The notes beneath the pieces were generated by a model. That model was given only the letters and a program-made list of their open reading frames with translations, was not told where the DNA came from and did not search any database. Shown here one piece after another: positions 6,593 through 13,784 of a DNA stretch of 13,819 nucleotides (positions are counted from its first letter, which is position 1; every line of letters begins with the position of its first letter). The DNA is from an uncultured Oscillospiraceae bacterium (lineage in GTDB: Bacteria > Bacillota > Clostridia > Oscillospirales > Oscillospiraceae): assembly GCA_900756715.1 (NCBI GenBank), contig CAAELC010000105.1, positions 1 to 13,819 on the forward strand. The letters run 5' to 3'. Both the position numbers and the translations under genes were made by a program.

Positions 6593-7042
6593 TCAGTCCT
6601 TCACTTCGCCCCGCAGGAAACTGCCAAGAATACCATTGATAAACCTGACCACCTCAGGGGATTCATATTTCTTGGCGATCTCCACCGCCTCATTGATAGC
6701 CACGCCGTGCGGCACATCAGGCATATACAGAATCTCATACATTGCCACCCGCATAATGGCAGATGCCACCAGACTGATGCGTTCGAAGCGCCACCCTTTG
6801 GCATAGCGCTCAATGTACTGATCCAACTCTGCCGCATGCTCCTGCACGCCGCACACCAGACGGCTGATATAAACCCGCTGCTTTTCATTGGGTGTCTCTG
6901 CGTAAATGCCGCATTCAGAGGCCCGCAGGGCAAATGTTTCTGCGGAAAGCTGCCGGGCGAGAAACTCCTCAATAGGCAGGTCGCTGTAGCTCAGTTCATA
7001 AGCCAGATGTGTGGCAATTTCTCTCGCTGTATTTCGTGTCAT
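6593..7042 (-). CDS. nusB: transcription antitermination factor NusB
   Basis: A 149-residue helical protein with the NusB opening TRNTAREIATHLAYELSY and, in the second half, the family block around RISLVASAIMRVAMYEILY and VPHGVAINEAVEIAKKY, ending FINGILGSFL. NusB pairs with NusE (S10) on boxA RNA for rRNA antitermination. Between these blocks lies a longer, less conserved stretch (about 30-80). The ATG at 7042 has only a weak ribosome site (AAGGGGT directly before, GAGG 11 bases before). It follows asp23 in the same operon. A folD gene often lies next in related bacteria but is absent here. Confidence 0.9.
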   Translation of the reverse strand: MTRNTAREIATHLAYELSYSDLPIEEFLARQLSAETFALRASECGIYAETPNEKQRVYISRLVCGVQEHAAELDQYIERYAKGWRFERISLVASAIMRVAMYEILYMPDVPHGVAINEAVEIAKKYESPEVVRFINGILGSFLRGEVKD

Positions 7043-7077
7043 ACCCCTTGTATCCTCTACTCTCTCCTCTTCTTTCT

Positions 7078-7437
7078 TCAGTCAAAGCAAATGCCGCCTA
7101 CGAACACATTCACAGCGCCGATTTCAAACCCCGTCATGTCATGCAGTGCCGCAAGAACCGCCTTTTGCACCTTGCCTGCCACCTCGGCCACGGCAAAGCC
7201 ATAACGGATCATCAGATACAGGCTGATCGTCACCACTGCATCGTCCGCGTCAATACGCACACCCTTTGCAGCCATTTTCTTGCCGCCCACCAGATCACTC
7301 ACATTTCCGCTGAGCATGCCGCCTACGCCCTCAACCTCCATGGCGGCGGCGGTAGCAATAGACGCCACCACATCCTCAGAGATCTGAATAGCCCCCATCG
7401 GCTCCTGCTGGGTAATATATTCCTTATTATCTGCCAT
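7078..7437 (-). CDS. Asp23/Gls24 family envelope stress protein
   Basis: A 119-residue protein of the Asp23/Gls24 (YqhY/YloU) family: GAIQISEDVVASIATAAAME, VEGVGG, then KGVRIDADDAVVTISLYLMI, YGFAVAEVAGKVQKAVLAAL and TGFEIGAVNVFVGGI. This is the full domain with little else. Homologues are membrane-associated and tied to cell-envelope and lipid homeostasis; the YqhY type usually lies between spoIIIA and nusB, as here. ATG 7437 has AAGGAG 8 bases upstream; a start at 7476 would lengthen it by 13 non-conserved residues and overlap the leader. First gene of the vegetative operon. Confidence 0.92.
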   Translation of the reverse strand: MADNKEYITQQEPMGAIQISEDVVASIATAAAMEVEGVGGMLSGNVSDLVGGKKMAAKGVRIDADDAVVTISLYLMIRYGFAVAEVAGKVQKAVLAALHDMTGFEIGAVNVFVGGICFD

Positions 7438-7485
7438 AATCCAAACTCCTTGCATTTGGTCCTTTGTATAATACATGTATAAGGG

Positions 7486-7514
7486 ATTATATCATTTTTT
7501 CCCACAGAATACAA
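7486..7514 (-). promoter_or_regulatory. sigma-A promoter of the asp23-nusB-xseAB-ispA operon
   Basis: On the minus strand TTGTAT (7514-7509), 17 bases, then TATAAT (7491-7486) preceded by TGA, an extended -10. The start would be near 7479, giving a leader of about 42 bases. It overlaps the region just after the spoIIIAH stop, so it separates vegetative expression from the sporulation operon. Confidence 0.82.
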
Positions 7515-7532
7515 CCCTTTTTTGCCGCTGCC

Positions 7533-8081
7533 TCACTCCGATTCAATCACCTTAATTTGATCCGGTTTATAGGAAGTCTCCTGCATCACAATATCCTTGA
7601 CCCGTGCCACATCCGCTGCGTCCAGTCCGTCTGCATCCTTTACCACCACGCTTACGCTTTCAGCCCCCATAAAGGCTACGCAATCGGCGTACCCCTTGGC
7701 TGTTACCAGATTTTCGATCTGCGTTTCCGCCACTGTGTACGAGGCCAGTACCTGCAGAGTCTGACTCGCCTCATTCAGTACGCTCTGTTCAGCATGCTCG
7801 TCTGTTTCCGCCTCCTTCAGCATGCTGATAGCGTTATCACGGGCCTGCTTTCGGCTGAGCCGTGCAGTGGAAAAATAGTCATTCTCTGCGGCAGCAACGG
7901 CAGCAGTGCCGCCGGATTCCGTACCCGGCTCCTGGGATTCATCCCCCACCAGAGTCGATTGCCCCAATACCTTGGAGGTATCCTCCAGATTTCCCGCGTA
8001 CCGCCAGTTCATATACACCGCCGCGCAGACAAACAGCAGAACCGCTGCTACCACTGCCCGTTTTTTCCACACCTGCTTCAT
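7533..8081 (-). CDS. spoIIIAH: stage III sporulation protein AH
   Basis: A 182-residue bitopic membrane protein. A short basic N-terminus (MKQVWKKR) leads into one membrane helix at about 8-24, then a low-complexity linker (about 30-75), a helical region (RKQARDNAISMLKEAE), and a C-terminal ring-building domain like YscJ/FliF (about 125-182, ending KDIVMQETSYKPDQIKVIES). In sporulating Firmicutes SpoIIIAH sits in the mother-cell membrane around the forespore and binds SpoIIQ, linking the two halves of the feeding-tube channel. ATG 8081 has GGAGGG about 7 bases upstream. Last of the spoIIIA operon; I see no clear terminator after it. Confidence 0.94.
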   Translation of the reverse strand: MKQVWKKRAVVAAVLLFVCAAVYMNWRYAGNLEDTSKVLGQSTLVGDESQEPGTESGGTAAVAAAENDYFSTARLSRKQARDNAISMLKEAETDEHAEQSVLNEASQTLQVLASYTVAETQIENLVTAKGYADCVAFMGAESVSVVVKDADGLDAADVARVKDIVMQETSYKPDQIKVIESE

Positions 8082-8095
8082 TCTGCACCCTCCTG

Positions 8096-8602
8096 TTATT
8101 TTGTCCATTGCACTACCTGAATATGATCGGCACTCAGCCCTGTCAGCGCCTGCACCGCCTCGGTCACCGCCAGACGCACGCCGCTGCTTTCCGCGCCCTG
8201 ACATACCACCACCGCGCCCTGATATGTTGGATACCATCGTTCCGTCACCACGATTTCCTGTCCGCTGCCGCTTCCCCGGTTCAGGGTCACCGTCTGGCTG
8301 GACCCGCTGCTTTCCCCGGCTCGCCTGCTCTGCTGCACATCCTCGGCCAGCTGCAGCCGCGTCCCGCTTTGCAGCGTCAGCATCAGACGCACCTTGCCAA
8401 CGCCATGAATGCTTTTCAATAGTTCCGCCATCCGCTGCTCCGTTTTCTCCAGATCGAACTCCTCCTGCCCTGTCTTTGTTTCTCCGGTCCGCTCCTTTGC
8501 TGCCGCGCCGGTGGGCAGCAGCATCAGCAGTATTCCCGCCAGCACCACCAGCGCTACATACTTGTATCGCTTCCATAATTCGCTCCACTTGCCCTTTCTC
8601 AT
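8096..8602 (-). CDS. spoIIIAG: stage III sporulation protein AG
   Basis: A 168-residue protein with one membrane helix (about 15-32, YVALVVLAGILLMLLPTG) and an extracytoplasmic domain. The segment EQRMAELLKSIHGVGKVRLMLTL (about 55-77, given here as its key run) and VRLAVTEAVQALTGLSADHI at 142-161 are the two halves of the ring-building fold, split by a Gly/Ser/Gln-rich insertion (about 85-118). Homologues form a large oligomeric ring in the SpoIIIA-SpoIIQ channel. ATG 8602 overlaps the spoIIIAF stop (ATGA), with GGAGGG 9 bases upstream. Confidence 0.94.
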   Translation of the reverse strand: MRKGKWSELWKRYKYVALVVLAGILLMLLPTGAAAKERTGETKTGQEEFDLEKTEQRMAELLKSIHGVGKVRLMLTLQSGTRLQLAEDVQQSRRAGESSGSSQTVTLNRGSGSGQEIVVTERWYPTYQGAVVVCQGAESSGVRLAVTEAVQALTGLSADHIQVVQWTK

Positions 8603-9084
8603 TCTGTTTTTCCCTCCGCCGTCTGCCAGCATTGCTTTTCCTGCGTCACGCCCAGTTCCCGTTCAATCTCCTCCGACAGCGCCGCATGATACGGCACATC
8701 CATTGTCACCCGGTACAGCTCCGGTGTCTCTCCGTCCCAGCGCACCTCCACCCTTGCCTCGGCAGACAGGCCCAGCGCCTGCGCTTTGTCTGATATATAT
8801 GCACGCACTGCCTGTGCTATGAGCACTTCCATCTGCTGCCGCTGCCTGTCCTGATAGCTTTGAAGCTGCCGGTCAATCTGACTGGCATATTCCTCATAGG
8901 CGTCCGGCAGTTCCGGCAGATGAACGGCTCCTGCGCCCCGCAGCAGCATCACCACCAGTACCAGCCCGCCGGTAATGCCAGCCACCTTTTTCACGCTTCC
9001 CTCCGGCAAAACCGTCTGCAGCACCGCCATCGCTATAGCCGCCGCAATCAAGCCCAGCAGCCACTCTCTGATTCCCTCCATCAT
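8599..9084 (-). CDS. spoIIIAF: stage III sporulation protein AF
   Basis: A 161-residue protein with two N-terminal membrane helices (about 8-27 and 34-50) joined by the short EGSVKKVAG loop. A soluble part follows: a helix rich in Gln/Arg (about 62-90) and a small mixed domain (VRAYISDKAQALGLSAEARV, then RVTMDVPYH). This matches SpoIIIAF, which has a ring-building-like soluble domain. Two adjacent ATGs occur at 9084 and 9081; the GGTGAG site fits the second slightly better. The start overlaps the spoIIIAE stop, so translation is coupled. The C-terminal tail is polar. Confidence 0.9.
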   Translation of the reverse strand: MMEGIREWLLGLIAAAIAMAVLQTVLPEGSVKKVAGITGGLVLVVMLLRGAGAVHLPELPDAYEEYASQIDRQLQSYQDRQRQQMEVLIAQAVRAYISDKAQALGLSAEARVEVRWDGETPELYRVTMDVPYHAALSEEIERELGVTQEKQCWQTAEGKTE

Positions 9085-10160
9085 AAGCTCACCGCCGACA
9101 CAGTCGAGGCAACAGAGATCAGAAGCAGCAGCGCGCCTGTCCCCGTCATGGCCAGCACCAGCCCGAATGCGCCGGATAGTGCCTCCACCAGCTTCACAAG
9201 TTCTCCCGGCGCAACTGCGGCAGAGAGAAACGCACACAGCCTCAGCAGCAGGTATTGTACTCCCAGCTTCACAAATGGCAGCAGGCAGCTGGCAAGTATC
9301 ACCAGTGTGCCGAAAATTCCCACCGACTGCCGCAATACACCGGCGCTGGCCAGCACGGAGTCAGCCGCATCGGATATGATTCCGCCCACTACCGGTATTA
9401 CCGAGCCGATAGTCGTTCGTGTTACCTGCAGCGCCAGCCGGTCTGCCGAGCCTGCAAAAGCGCCCGACAGGGATAAATATCCTGTGAACAGCAGCAACCC
9501 GCCGGACAGCATCCATATAATCAGCTTGCGTACCGCCTCGGCAATTCCGCCCAGATTTCCTGCCGGCAGGATGGCACCTGCTGCCGCTGCCGCCACATAG
9601 ATCCATACCAGCGGCAGCAGAACCCCCTCAATCAATCCCAGCAGGCTGCCGGAAAACAGGAGAGTCAGCACCTGCCGCACCGATGCAGAAATCAGTCCGC
9701 CGCTGGCGGCGGTGGCCGCAGACAGTGTCGGCAGCAGGGCCTGCGAAAACACATTCAATTCCTCCAGCGTTCTTTTTCCTAATCCCATCATGGAATCCAT
9801 GCTGCCCATCACAGCCAGCAGTACCACCAGTGTTCCTGCCAATACCACTGTCCCGCCCTTGCTGCCGGAGGCGTGAAAGCAGTCCGTGGCCACTGCGCAT
9901 AGAAGCATTACAATGAGTACCGCTGCAATCCCGCCAACGCTCTCCCGCAGTGTAGTCAGCAGCAGCTTGCATCCACGCTTCCACAGGCCGGATATTCCCT
10001 CATCCAGCGCCTGATAGTTCTCCGTTTCTTCCAGCTCCCCATCCAGAAGCATCCGCGCCTCCTCCGGCACGGCATCCAGCAGTTCCCGAGGCAGTGCCTC
10101 GCCCCATGCCGGTGTCACACACAGTACCACAAGGGCCAGCACCAGCAACCATTTTTTCAT
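9081..10160 (-). CDS. spoIIIAE: stage III sporulation protein AE
   Basis: A 359-residue polytopic membrane protein. It starts with a clear signal peptide (MKKWLLVLALVVLCVTPAWG, cut probably near 20-22). A soluble stretch (about 22-75) and then many hydrophobic helices follow, with NVFSQALLPTLSAATAASGG, RTTIGSVIPVVGGIISDAAD and SVGIFGTLVILASCLLPFVK as the most family-like parts. SpoIIIAE is the largest integral component of the mother-cell channel and is needed for late forespore gene expression. ATG 10160 overlaps the spoIIIAD TGA by one base (TGATG), with GGGGGA 7 bases upstream. Confidence 0.95.
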   Translation of the reverse strand: MKKWLLVLALVVLCVTPAWGEALPRELLDAVPEEARMLLDGELEETENYQALDEGISGLWKRGCKLLLTTLRESVGGIAAVLIVMLLCAVATDCFHASGSKGGTVVLAGTLVVLLAVMGSMDSMMGLGKRTLEELNVFSQALLPTLSAATAASGGLISASVRQVLTLLFSGSLLGLIEGVLLPLVWIYVAAAAAGAILPAGNLGGIAEAVRKLIIWMLSGGLLLFTGYLSLSGAFAGSADRLALQVTRTTIGSVIPVVGGIISDAADSVLASAGVLRQSVGIFGTLVILASCLLPFVKLGVQYLLLRLCAFLSAAVAPGELVKLVEALSGAFGLVLAMTGTGALLLLISVASTVSAVSL

Positions 10161-10546
10161 CACAGCATCCCCCGCAGCAGTTCCCAAACCATTCCGAACA
10201 GAGGCAGTGCTACCAACACCGCTCCGAAAGCGCCGGCCATCTCCACTACAGATGCCATGGCCTCCTCTCCCGCGTCATTGCACAAAGCCGTTCCAAGTCT
10301 GGTGATAATGGAAATAGCCACTGTTTTCAGCATCGGCTCCAACAGATCCTCTGACACCCCGCCTTCACCGGCCAACTGCCGCAGCATCGTCACAACGGTC
10401 GCAAAGCGTCTCAGTGCAAATACCAGCACACCGCAGCATACCCCTACCGTCAGCAAAAGCGCCAGCTCCCGTCGGCTTCCTTTCAGTAATGCCGCCAACA
10501 CTGCGCACAGAACGCACACCGCCAAAATCTGAACCAGTCCCGTCAT
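10160..10546 (-). CDS. spoIIIAD: stage III sporulation protein AD
   Basis: A 128-residue membrane protein with helices at about 3-20, 28-45 and, after an amphipathic loop (EGGVSEDLLEPMLKTVAISI), near the C-terminus (GAFGAVLVALPLFGMVWELL). It fits the SpoIIIAC/AD family. ITRLGTALCNDAGEEAMAS is the most family-typical stretch. The ATG at 10546 follows the spoIIIAC stop after one base, and no Shine-Dalgarno sequence is visible, so it probably relies on ribosomes that finish spoIIIAC. Confidence 0.93.
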   Translation of the reverse strand: MTGLVQILAVCVLCAVLAALLKGSRRELALLLTVGVCCGVLVFALRRFATVVTMLRQLAGEGGVSEDLLEPMLKTVAISIITRLGTALCNDAGEEAMASVVEMAGAFGAVLVALPLFGMVWELLRGML

Positions 10547-10547
10547 T

Positions 10548-10742
10548 TTACAAAGAAAACAGCGTCTTGACCAGATCGAACAGTTCACTGATCTGCCGTA
10601 CCAGCATCATCAGTACCACCACCAGTCCCGCCAGCGTGGTCATCATTGCCTGTTCCTCCCGTCCGCTGCGGGCCAGAACCAGATTTAAAACCGCCACCAG
10701 AATTCCCACAGCGGCTATTTTGAAGATCAGATCCACATCCAT
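10548..10742 (-). CDS. spoIIIAC: stage III sporulation protein AC
   Basis: A 64-residue two-helix membrane protein: VDLIFKIAAVGILVAVLNLV, a charged loop SGREEQA, then MTTLAGLVVVLMMLVRQI and a short tail. Size and pattern match SpoIIIAC, which is usually 60-70 residues. ATG 10742 has GAGGG about 7 bases upstream and lies 19 bases after the spoIIIAB stop. Its role within the channel is not well defined in the family. Confidence 0.94.
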   Translation of the reverse strand: MDVDLIFKIAAVGILVAVLNLVLARSGREEQAMMTTLAGLVVVLMMLVRQISELFDLVKTLFSL

Positions 10743-10761
10743 GTATTTCCCTCGTACTCCC

Positions 10762-11241
10762 TCACAGCAGCAGAATCACCAACAGTCCTCCGCCGGACAG
10801 CGCGCAGGCCGCCAGCAGCCGTCCCCGGTTACGAGCTTCCCGTTCCATACCACCCAGCACCCGTCTCAGCCTCTCCTGACACAGCCGCAGATTTTCCGTC
10901 AGGCGCTGCTCATCTCCCGAAAATTCCAGCCGCGTCAGCACATCACGGCCCTCCGACACGCAAAATCCATCAAATGCCATTTTCCATGCGTTCTGTAAAG
11001 TTATTCCGCTTTTCAGGAAATCAACTGCCATTTTGAAGTATCCGCCGCATACCGGACGAGCGGCCTGCTCCTCCAGTATCTGCGGCATAGAGATTCTTCG
11101 GAATCGCACGGCGCATTCCATCGCGCCCAATGCGCACAGCATCTCCTCCAGCATCTGCCTGTCCCGCATTTCCCGCTGTTGCTCCTTTATCACGCAGGCA
11201 GCTGCCGCGCTCATAATCAGCAGGCCGCCCAGCAGCTTCAT
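10762..11241 (-). CDS. spoIIIAB: stage III sporulation protein AB
   Basis: A 159-residue protein with a hydrophobic N-terminus (about 2-17), a long helical cytoplasmic middle and a C-terminal membrane anchor (about 144-159, LACALSGGGLLVILLL). MLCALGAMECAVRFRRISMP and AWKMAFDGFCVSEGRDVL are family-like. Its helical core resembles the GspF protein of type II secretion systems, so it may couple the SpoIIIAA ATPase to the membrane parts. The start overlaps the spoIIIAA stop (ATGA), with GGAGG 7 bases upstream. Confidence 0.94.
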   Translation of the reverse strand: MKLLGGLLIMSAAAACVIKEQQREMRDRQMLEEMLCALGAMECAVRFRRISMPQILEEQAARPVCGGYFKMAVDFLKSGITLQNAWKMAFDGFCVSEGRDVLTRLEFSGDEQRLTENLRLCQERLRRVLGGMEREARNRGRLLAACALSGGGLLVILLL

Positions 11242-12164
11242 AGAATTTCCTCCGCCACATATTTTCGTCCGGACCCATCCCGCTGTATACAGACAGCCCG
11301 GCTGAACAGGTGTAATTCCATCAATTCTCGCAGCAGAGGTCTGCGCTGCATGTCCTCCACACCGTCAGCATGCAGCGTGACCAGAAAGCGAACTCCGCAA
11401 TAAGACGCCCCCGCCATAGCCTGCAAATCCTCCTGCTGTGTAATTTCGTCCACTGCAATAATCTGTGGATTGCATCCCCGCAGCAGAATTGGGATTCCGA
11501 TAGCCTTCGGGCAGCCATCCAACACATCGGTATGGCAGCCCACCTCCAGTTGGGCCTGTCCCTGCACCATGGCCGCAATCTCCCCGCGCTCGTCCACCAC
11601 CGCTACCCGGTGGGCCGGAGTCTCCTCTGTCCCGTCCGACAGACACCGTACCAAATCCCGCAGGAGTGTCGTCTTCCCCGAACCGGGTGGTCCCAGTACA
11701 ACGGTGCTTTCAAATCGTCCGCTTGCAAACAGCTGCCGGAAAACAGGCTCTGCCAGTCCCGGCAGTTCTCGGGCAATGCGAATGCAGGCCGATGACAGAT
11801 CCCTCAGATTACTGCATTCCCCCTCCCGCATCACCGCTGCGCCGCATACCCCAATGCGGAAGCCGCCCCGGGCCGTTAGGTATCCCCGGCGCATCGTCTC
11901 CGATGCCGTATAGCGAGAATATCCCGTTACTGTGTCGCACAACTGCTCCAGGTCATTTTGGCTGACCAACGGCTGGGGCATCTGGTCGGATAAAAGCTGC
12001 TCACCCTCCGGCAGCAGCACCGTCATCGGATGCCCGGCCCGCAGCCGTAATTCTTCTGCTGCCGCCTTTTTCCAATCCGGCAGCTGCCGGGCCATCCGCT
12101 GCCATCTCACCGGAAGCACAGCCGTAGCCTGCTCATACCGGCTGATTGCATAGCGCTCGTCCAC
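11238..12164 (-). CDS. spoIIIAA: stage III sporulation protein AA, secretion-type ATPase
   Basis: A 308-residue ATPase of the SpoIIIAA family, related to VirB11/GspE secretion ATPases. Walker A is GPPGSGKTT (158-166). The Walker B-like segment is PQIIAVDEI (233-241) with D239/E240. VVDERGEIAA (189-198) and TLHADGVEDM (263-272) are typical, and GFRIGVCG (101-108) and SETMRRGYLTARGG (88-101) precede them. It is thought to energise the SpoIIIA channel. The start is GTG 12164 with GGAGG 8 bases upstream. First gene of the operon. Confidence 0.96.
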   Translation of the reverse strand: MDERYAISRYEQATAVLPVRWQRMARQLPDWKKAAAEELRLRAGHPMTVLLPEGEQLLSDQMPQPLVSQNDLEQLCDTVTGYSRYTASETMRRGYLTARGGFRIGVCGAAVMREGECSNLRDLSSACIRIARELPGLAEPVFRQLFASGRFESTVVLGPPGSGKTTLLRDLVRCLSDGTEETPAHRVAVVDERGEIAAMVQGQAQLEVGCHTDVLDGCPKAIGIPILLRGCNPQIIAVDEITQQEDLQAMAGASYCGVRFLVTLHADGVEDMQRRPLLRELMELHLFSRAVCIQRDGSGRKYVAEEIL

Positions 12165-12192
12165 CGCATTGTCCTCCCTTCTCAGATGCTCT

Positions 12193-12221
12193 ACTATATG
12201 AAAGCACCCCTCCCTGTATGC
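12193..12221 (-). promoter_or_regulatory. candidate sigma-E promoter of spoIIIA operon
   Basis: On the minus strand GCATACA (12221-12215), 14 bases, then CATATAGT (12200-12193). Compared with the sigma-E consensus KMATATT-N14-CATACAHT, this differs at two bases in the first box and one, or two if H is taken strictly, in the second. Start would be near 12186, about 22 bases before the spoIIIAA GTG. SpoIIIA operons are known sigma-E (mother-cell) targets. There is no sigma-A-like alternative close by. Confidence 0.6.
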
Positions 12222-12253
12222 AAAAAATCTCAGGGCGTTTCAGCCCTGAGATT
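12222..12253 (-). terminator. intrinsic terminator after the DUF4364-type gene
   Basis: On the minus strand AATCTCAGGGC (12253-12243), loop TGAAAC, GCCCTGAGATT (12236-12226), running into a T tract ending at 12222. An 11-bp stem with a U run is a standard intrinsic terminator. It begins 15 bases after the stop of the upstream gene and ends one base before the candidate spoIIIA promoter. Confidence 0.92.
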
Positions 12254-12268
12254 CAGACCATTAAAACT

Positions 12269-12787
12269 TTATTCAAATAGCGTTCCCATCAGCCGGGTAT
12301 ACATCTGCTCCGGATTTTTCTGAAACCGTTTCGCCAGTTCCTTCGCCATTTCCTCCGTTGCTGCCATCACCTGCAAATGCATAAGATTGTCCACATCATC
12401 GCTGAAGTTCAGCTCCACGGTGAATGTTCCGTTTTCACGCGGTATAATTCTGGATCGCACCTGCGCCCGGCGCAGCAGCTCTTTATTATAGGCAGCTACA
12501 TTCTTATCCGTCAGCAGCCGCACAGACATAGGCAGGCTGGACTCGCATATTTCGCTGTTGCGCAGCCCCTTCGGAGTGATGCAGTAAAGTCCCTCCTCCG
12601 TCAGGCGCAGATGCTCCGTCCGCACCAGATCGTTCAGGCATTCGGAAAAAGCAAAATAGTCAATTCCATCATCACACATGGTCAACTCCTGCATTCCCTC
12701 CAGCGGAACCGGTTCTGACAGCCGTGCCGCAATATACAGAATCAGAAATTTAATATCCAGCTTGTCATGGATAAATCCGACACCCAT
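12269..12787 (-). CDS. DUF4364 family winged-helix-like protein
   Basis: A 172-residue protein resembling the DUF4364 family of Clostridia. The first about 75 residues (IHDKLDIKFLILYIAARLSE, then DYFAFSECLNDLVRTEHLRL and GLYCITPKGLRNSEICESSL) look like a winged-helix domain with a wing and Tyr/Gly pattern. The rest (about 90-172: VRSRIIPRENGTFTVELNFS and FQKNPEQMYTRLMGTLF) is a mixed domain of unknown role. A DNA-binding regulator is plausible but no target is known. ATG 12787 has GGGAGG 7 bases upstream. A monocistronic unit with its own promoter and terminator. Confidence 0.8.
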   Translation of the reverse strand: MGVGFIHDKLDIKFLILYIAARLSEPVPLEGMQELTMCDDGIDYFAFSECLNDLVRTEHLRLTEEGLYCITPKGLRNSEICESSLPMSVRLLTDKNVAAYNKELLRRAQVRSRIIPRENGTFTVELNFSDDVDNLMHLQVMAATEEMAKELAKRFQKNPEQMYTRLMGTLFE

Positions 12788-12816
12788 GATAAGACCTCCC
12801 TTCGCGGTTCATTTAT

Positions 12817-12845
12817 ATTATAGATGAAAATTTTCGGTTTGTATA
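12817..12845 (-). promoter_or_regulatory. sigma-A promoter of the DUF4364-type gene
   Basis: On the minus strand TATACA (12845-12840), 17 bases, TATAAT (12822-12817). The -10 is perfect and the -35 matches TTGACA at four of six. The leader to the ATG would be about 25 bases. Confidence 0.65.
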
Positions 12846-12889
12846 GCCCCGAAAAATTCTCCGTCTCACGCACAGCCCCTGCCGCAGCG

Positions 12890-12897
12890 CATACACT
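12890..12897 (+). promoter_or_regulatory. sigma-E-like -10 element of the cysteine-rich gene
   Basis: CATACACT matches the sigma-E -10 consensus CATACAHT at every position, 48 bases before the ATG at 12945. The expected -35 region 14 bases upstream is poor (CGCACAG), so only half of a promoter is clear. Sigma-K is a weaker alternative. A short hairpin, GAAAG/CTTTC (12903-12920), lies in the leader. Confidence 0.4.
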
Positions 12898-12944
12898 GAA
12901 TTGAAAGAGCTTTTTCTTTCACTACTTAATAGGAGGTTATTGGG

Positions 12945-13784
12945 ATGCCTGAAAACGGAATGCCGGGCCCGGTCTGCGATTTAAGCAGTGTGCGGGAATC
13001 CGTCTGTGTTCACACCCGAAAGATATTTGATAGTTGTCGGGATAAGGACTGCATTGAAGACCTGCGGTTCTATCCCACCGCTGCCGCACAGGAGCTGCTT
13101 TCATCCTGTCAAATGGTACGCGGCGGCACAGCAGAACTGCTGTATGTCTACACGGATGTAGAGCCTGTCACCTTCCACCGTGGTTTTTACTCCATCGACA
13201 TGCGCTTTTTCTACCGGGTAACTCTGCAAGTCTGCACCGGAACCCCACGCTATGCCGAGGCCGAAGGACTGTGTGTCTTCGATAAGCGCTGCATTCTCTT
13301 TGGCAGTGAAGGCAGCGCCAAGGTTTTCTCCTCCGACACCCGCCTCTGTGCGCCGGATCGTCCGGGTCGGGTAGGCAGCAACCTGCCGGTGGCCGTTGTC
13401 ACTGCGGTTGACCCCATCGTATTGGATGCCCGCATTGCCGACCGCTGCAATGCCCCGGCCCCCTGTGATGCCTGCCTGACGGAAATTCCGGATGGCATCG
13501 CGGACTGCTTCGGCGGTGAACTGATTTTCGGTGACAGCGGCCCCCGCCGCTATTATGTCACACTGGGTCAGTTTTCTCTGGTGCGGCTGGAGCGCGACAC
13601 GCAGCTTCTGATTCCGGTGTATGACTACTGTGTGCCGCAAACCGAGTGCGGCTGCAGTGATCGGGAGGACCCCTGCGGTCTGTTTAAAAATGTAGCCTTC
13701 CCCATGGGTGAGTTTTTCCCGCCCAACACGGTGGAGCCGTCTTCCGATTACACTGCTACCAGAAACTACTGTGCCTGCCACTAA
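12945..13784 (+). CDS. cysteine-rich conserved protein of Clostridia, function unknown
   Basis: A 279-residue soluble protein with 19 cysteines, no signal peptide and no membrane helix. The N-terminus has SVCVHTRKIFDSCRDKDCIE (18-37), a pattern I associate with an unnamed conserved family in Clostridia. FDKRCILFGSEGSAKVFSS (about 112-130) and CNAPAPCDACL (168-178) lie in the middle, and the C-terminus is rich in Cys (YCVPQTECGCSDREDPCG; YCACH at the end). The start ATG has AGGAGG 8 bases upstream. Cysteine content and the sporulation-type promoter element suggest a spore-coat or exosporium component made in the mother cell, but that is inference. Its neighbour spoIIIA is also mother-cell specific. 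Confidence 0.85.
   Translation: MPENGMPGPVCDLSSVRESVCVHTRKIFDSCRDKDCIEDLRFYPTAAAQELLSSCQMVRGGTAELLYVYTDVEPVTFHRGFYSIDMRFFYRVTLQVCTGTPRYAEAEGLCVFDKRCILFGSEGSAKVFSSDTRLCAPDRPGRVGSNLPVAVVTAVDPIVLDARIADRCNAPAPCDACLTEIPDGIADCFGGELIFGDSGPRRYYVTLGQFSLVRLERDTQLLIPVYDYCVPQTECGCSDREDPCGLFKNVAFPMGEFFPPNTVEPSSDYTATRNYCACH

Noticed and set aside
8082..8588. Long N-terminal extension of spoIIIAH
   Set aside because: It is the shadow of spoIIIAG in another frame, rich in Gly, Arg and Asp. The membrane anchor starts after ATG 8081.
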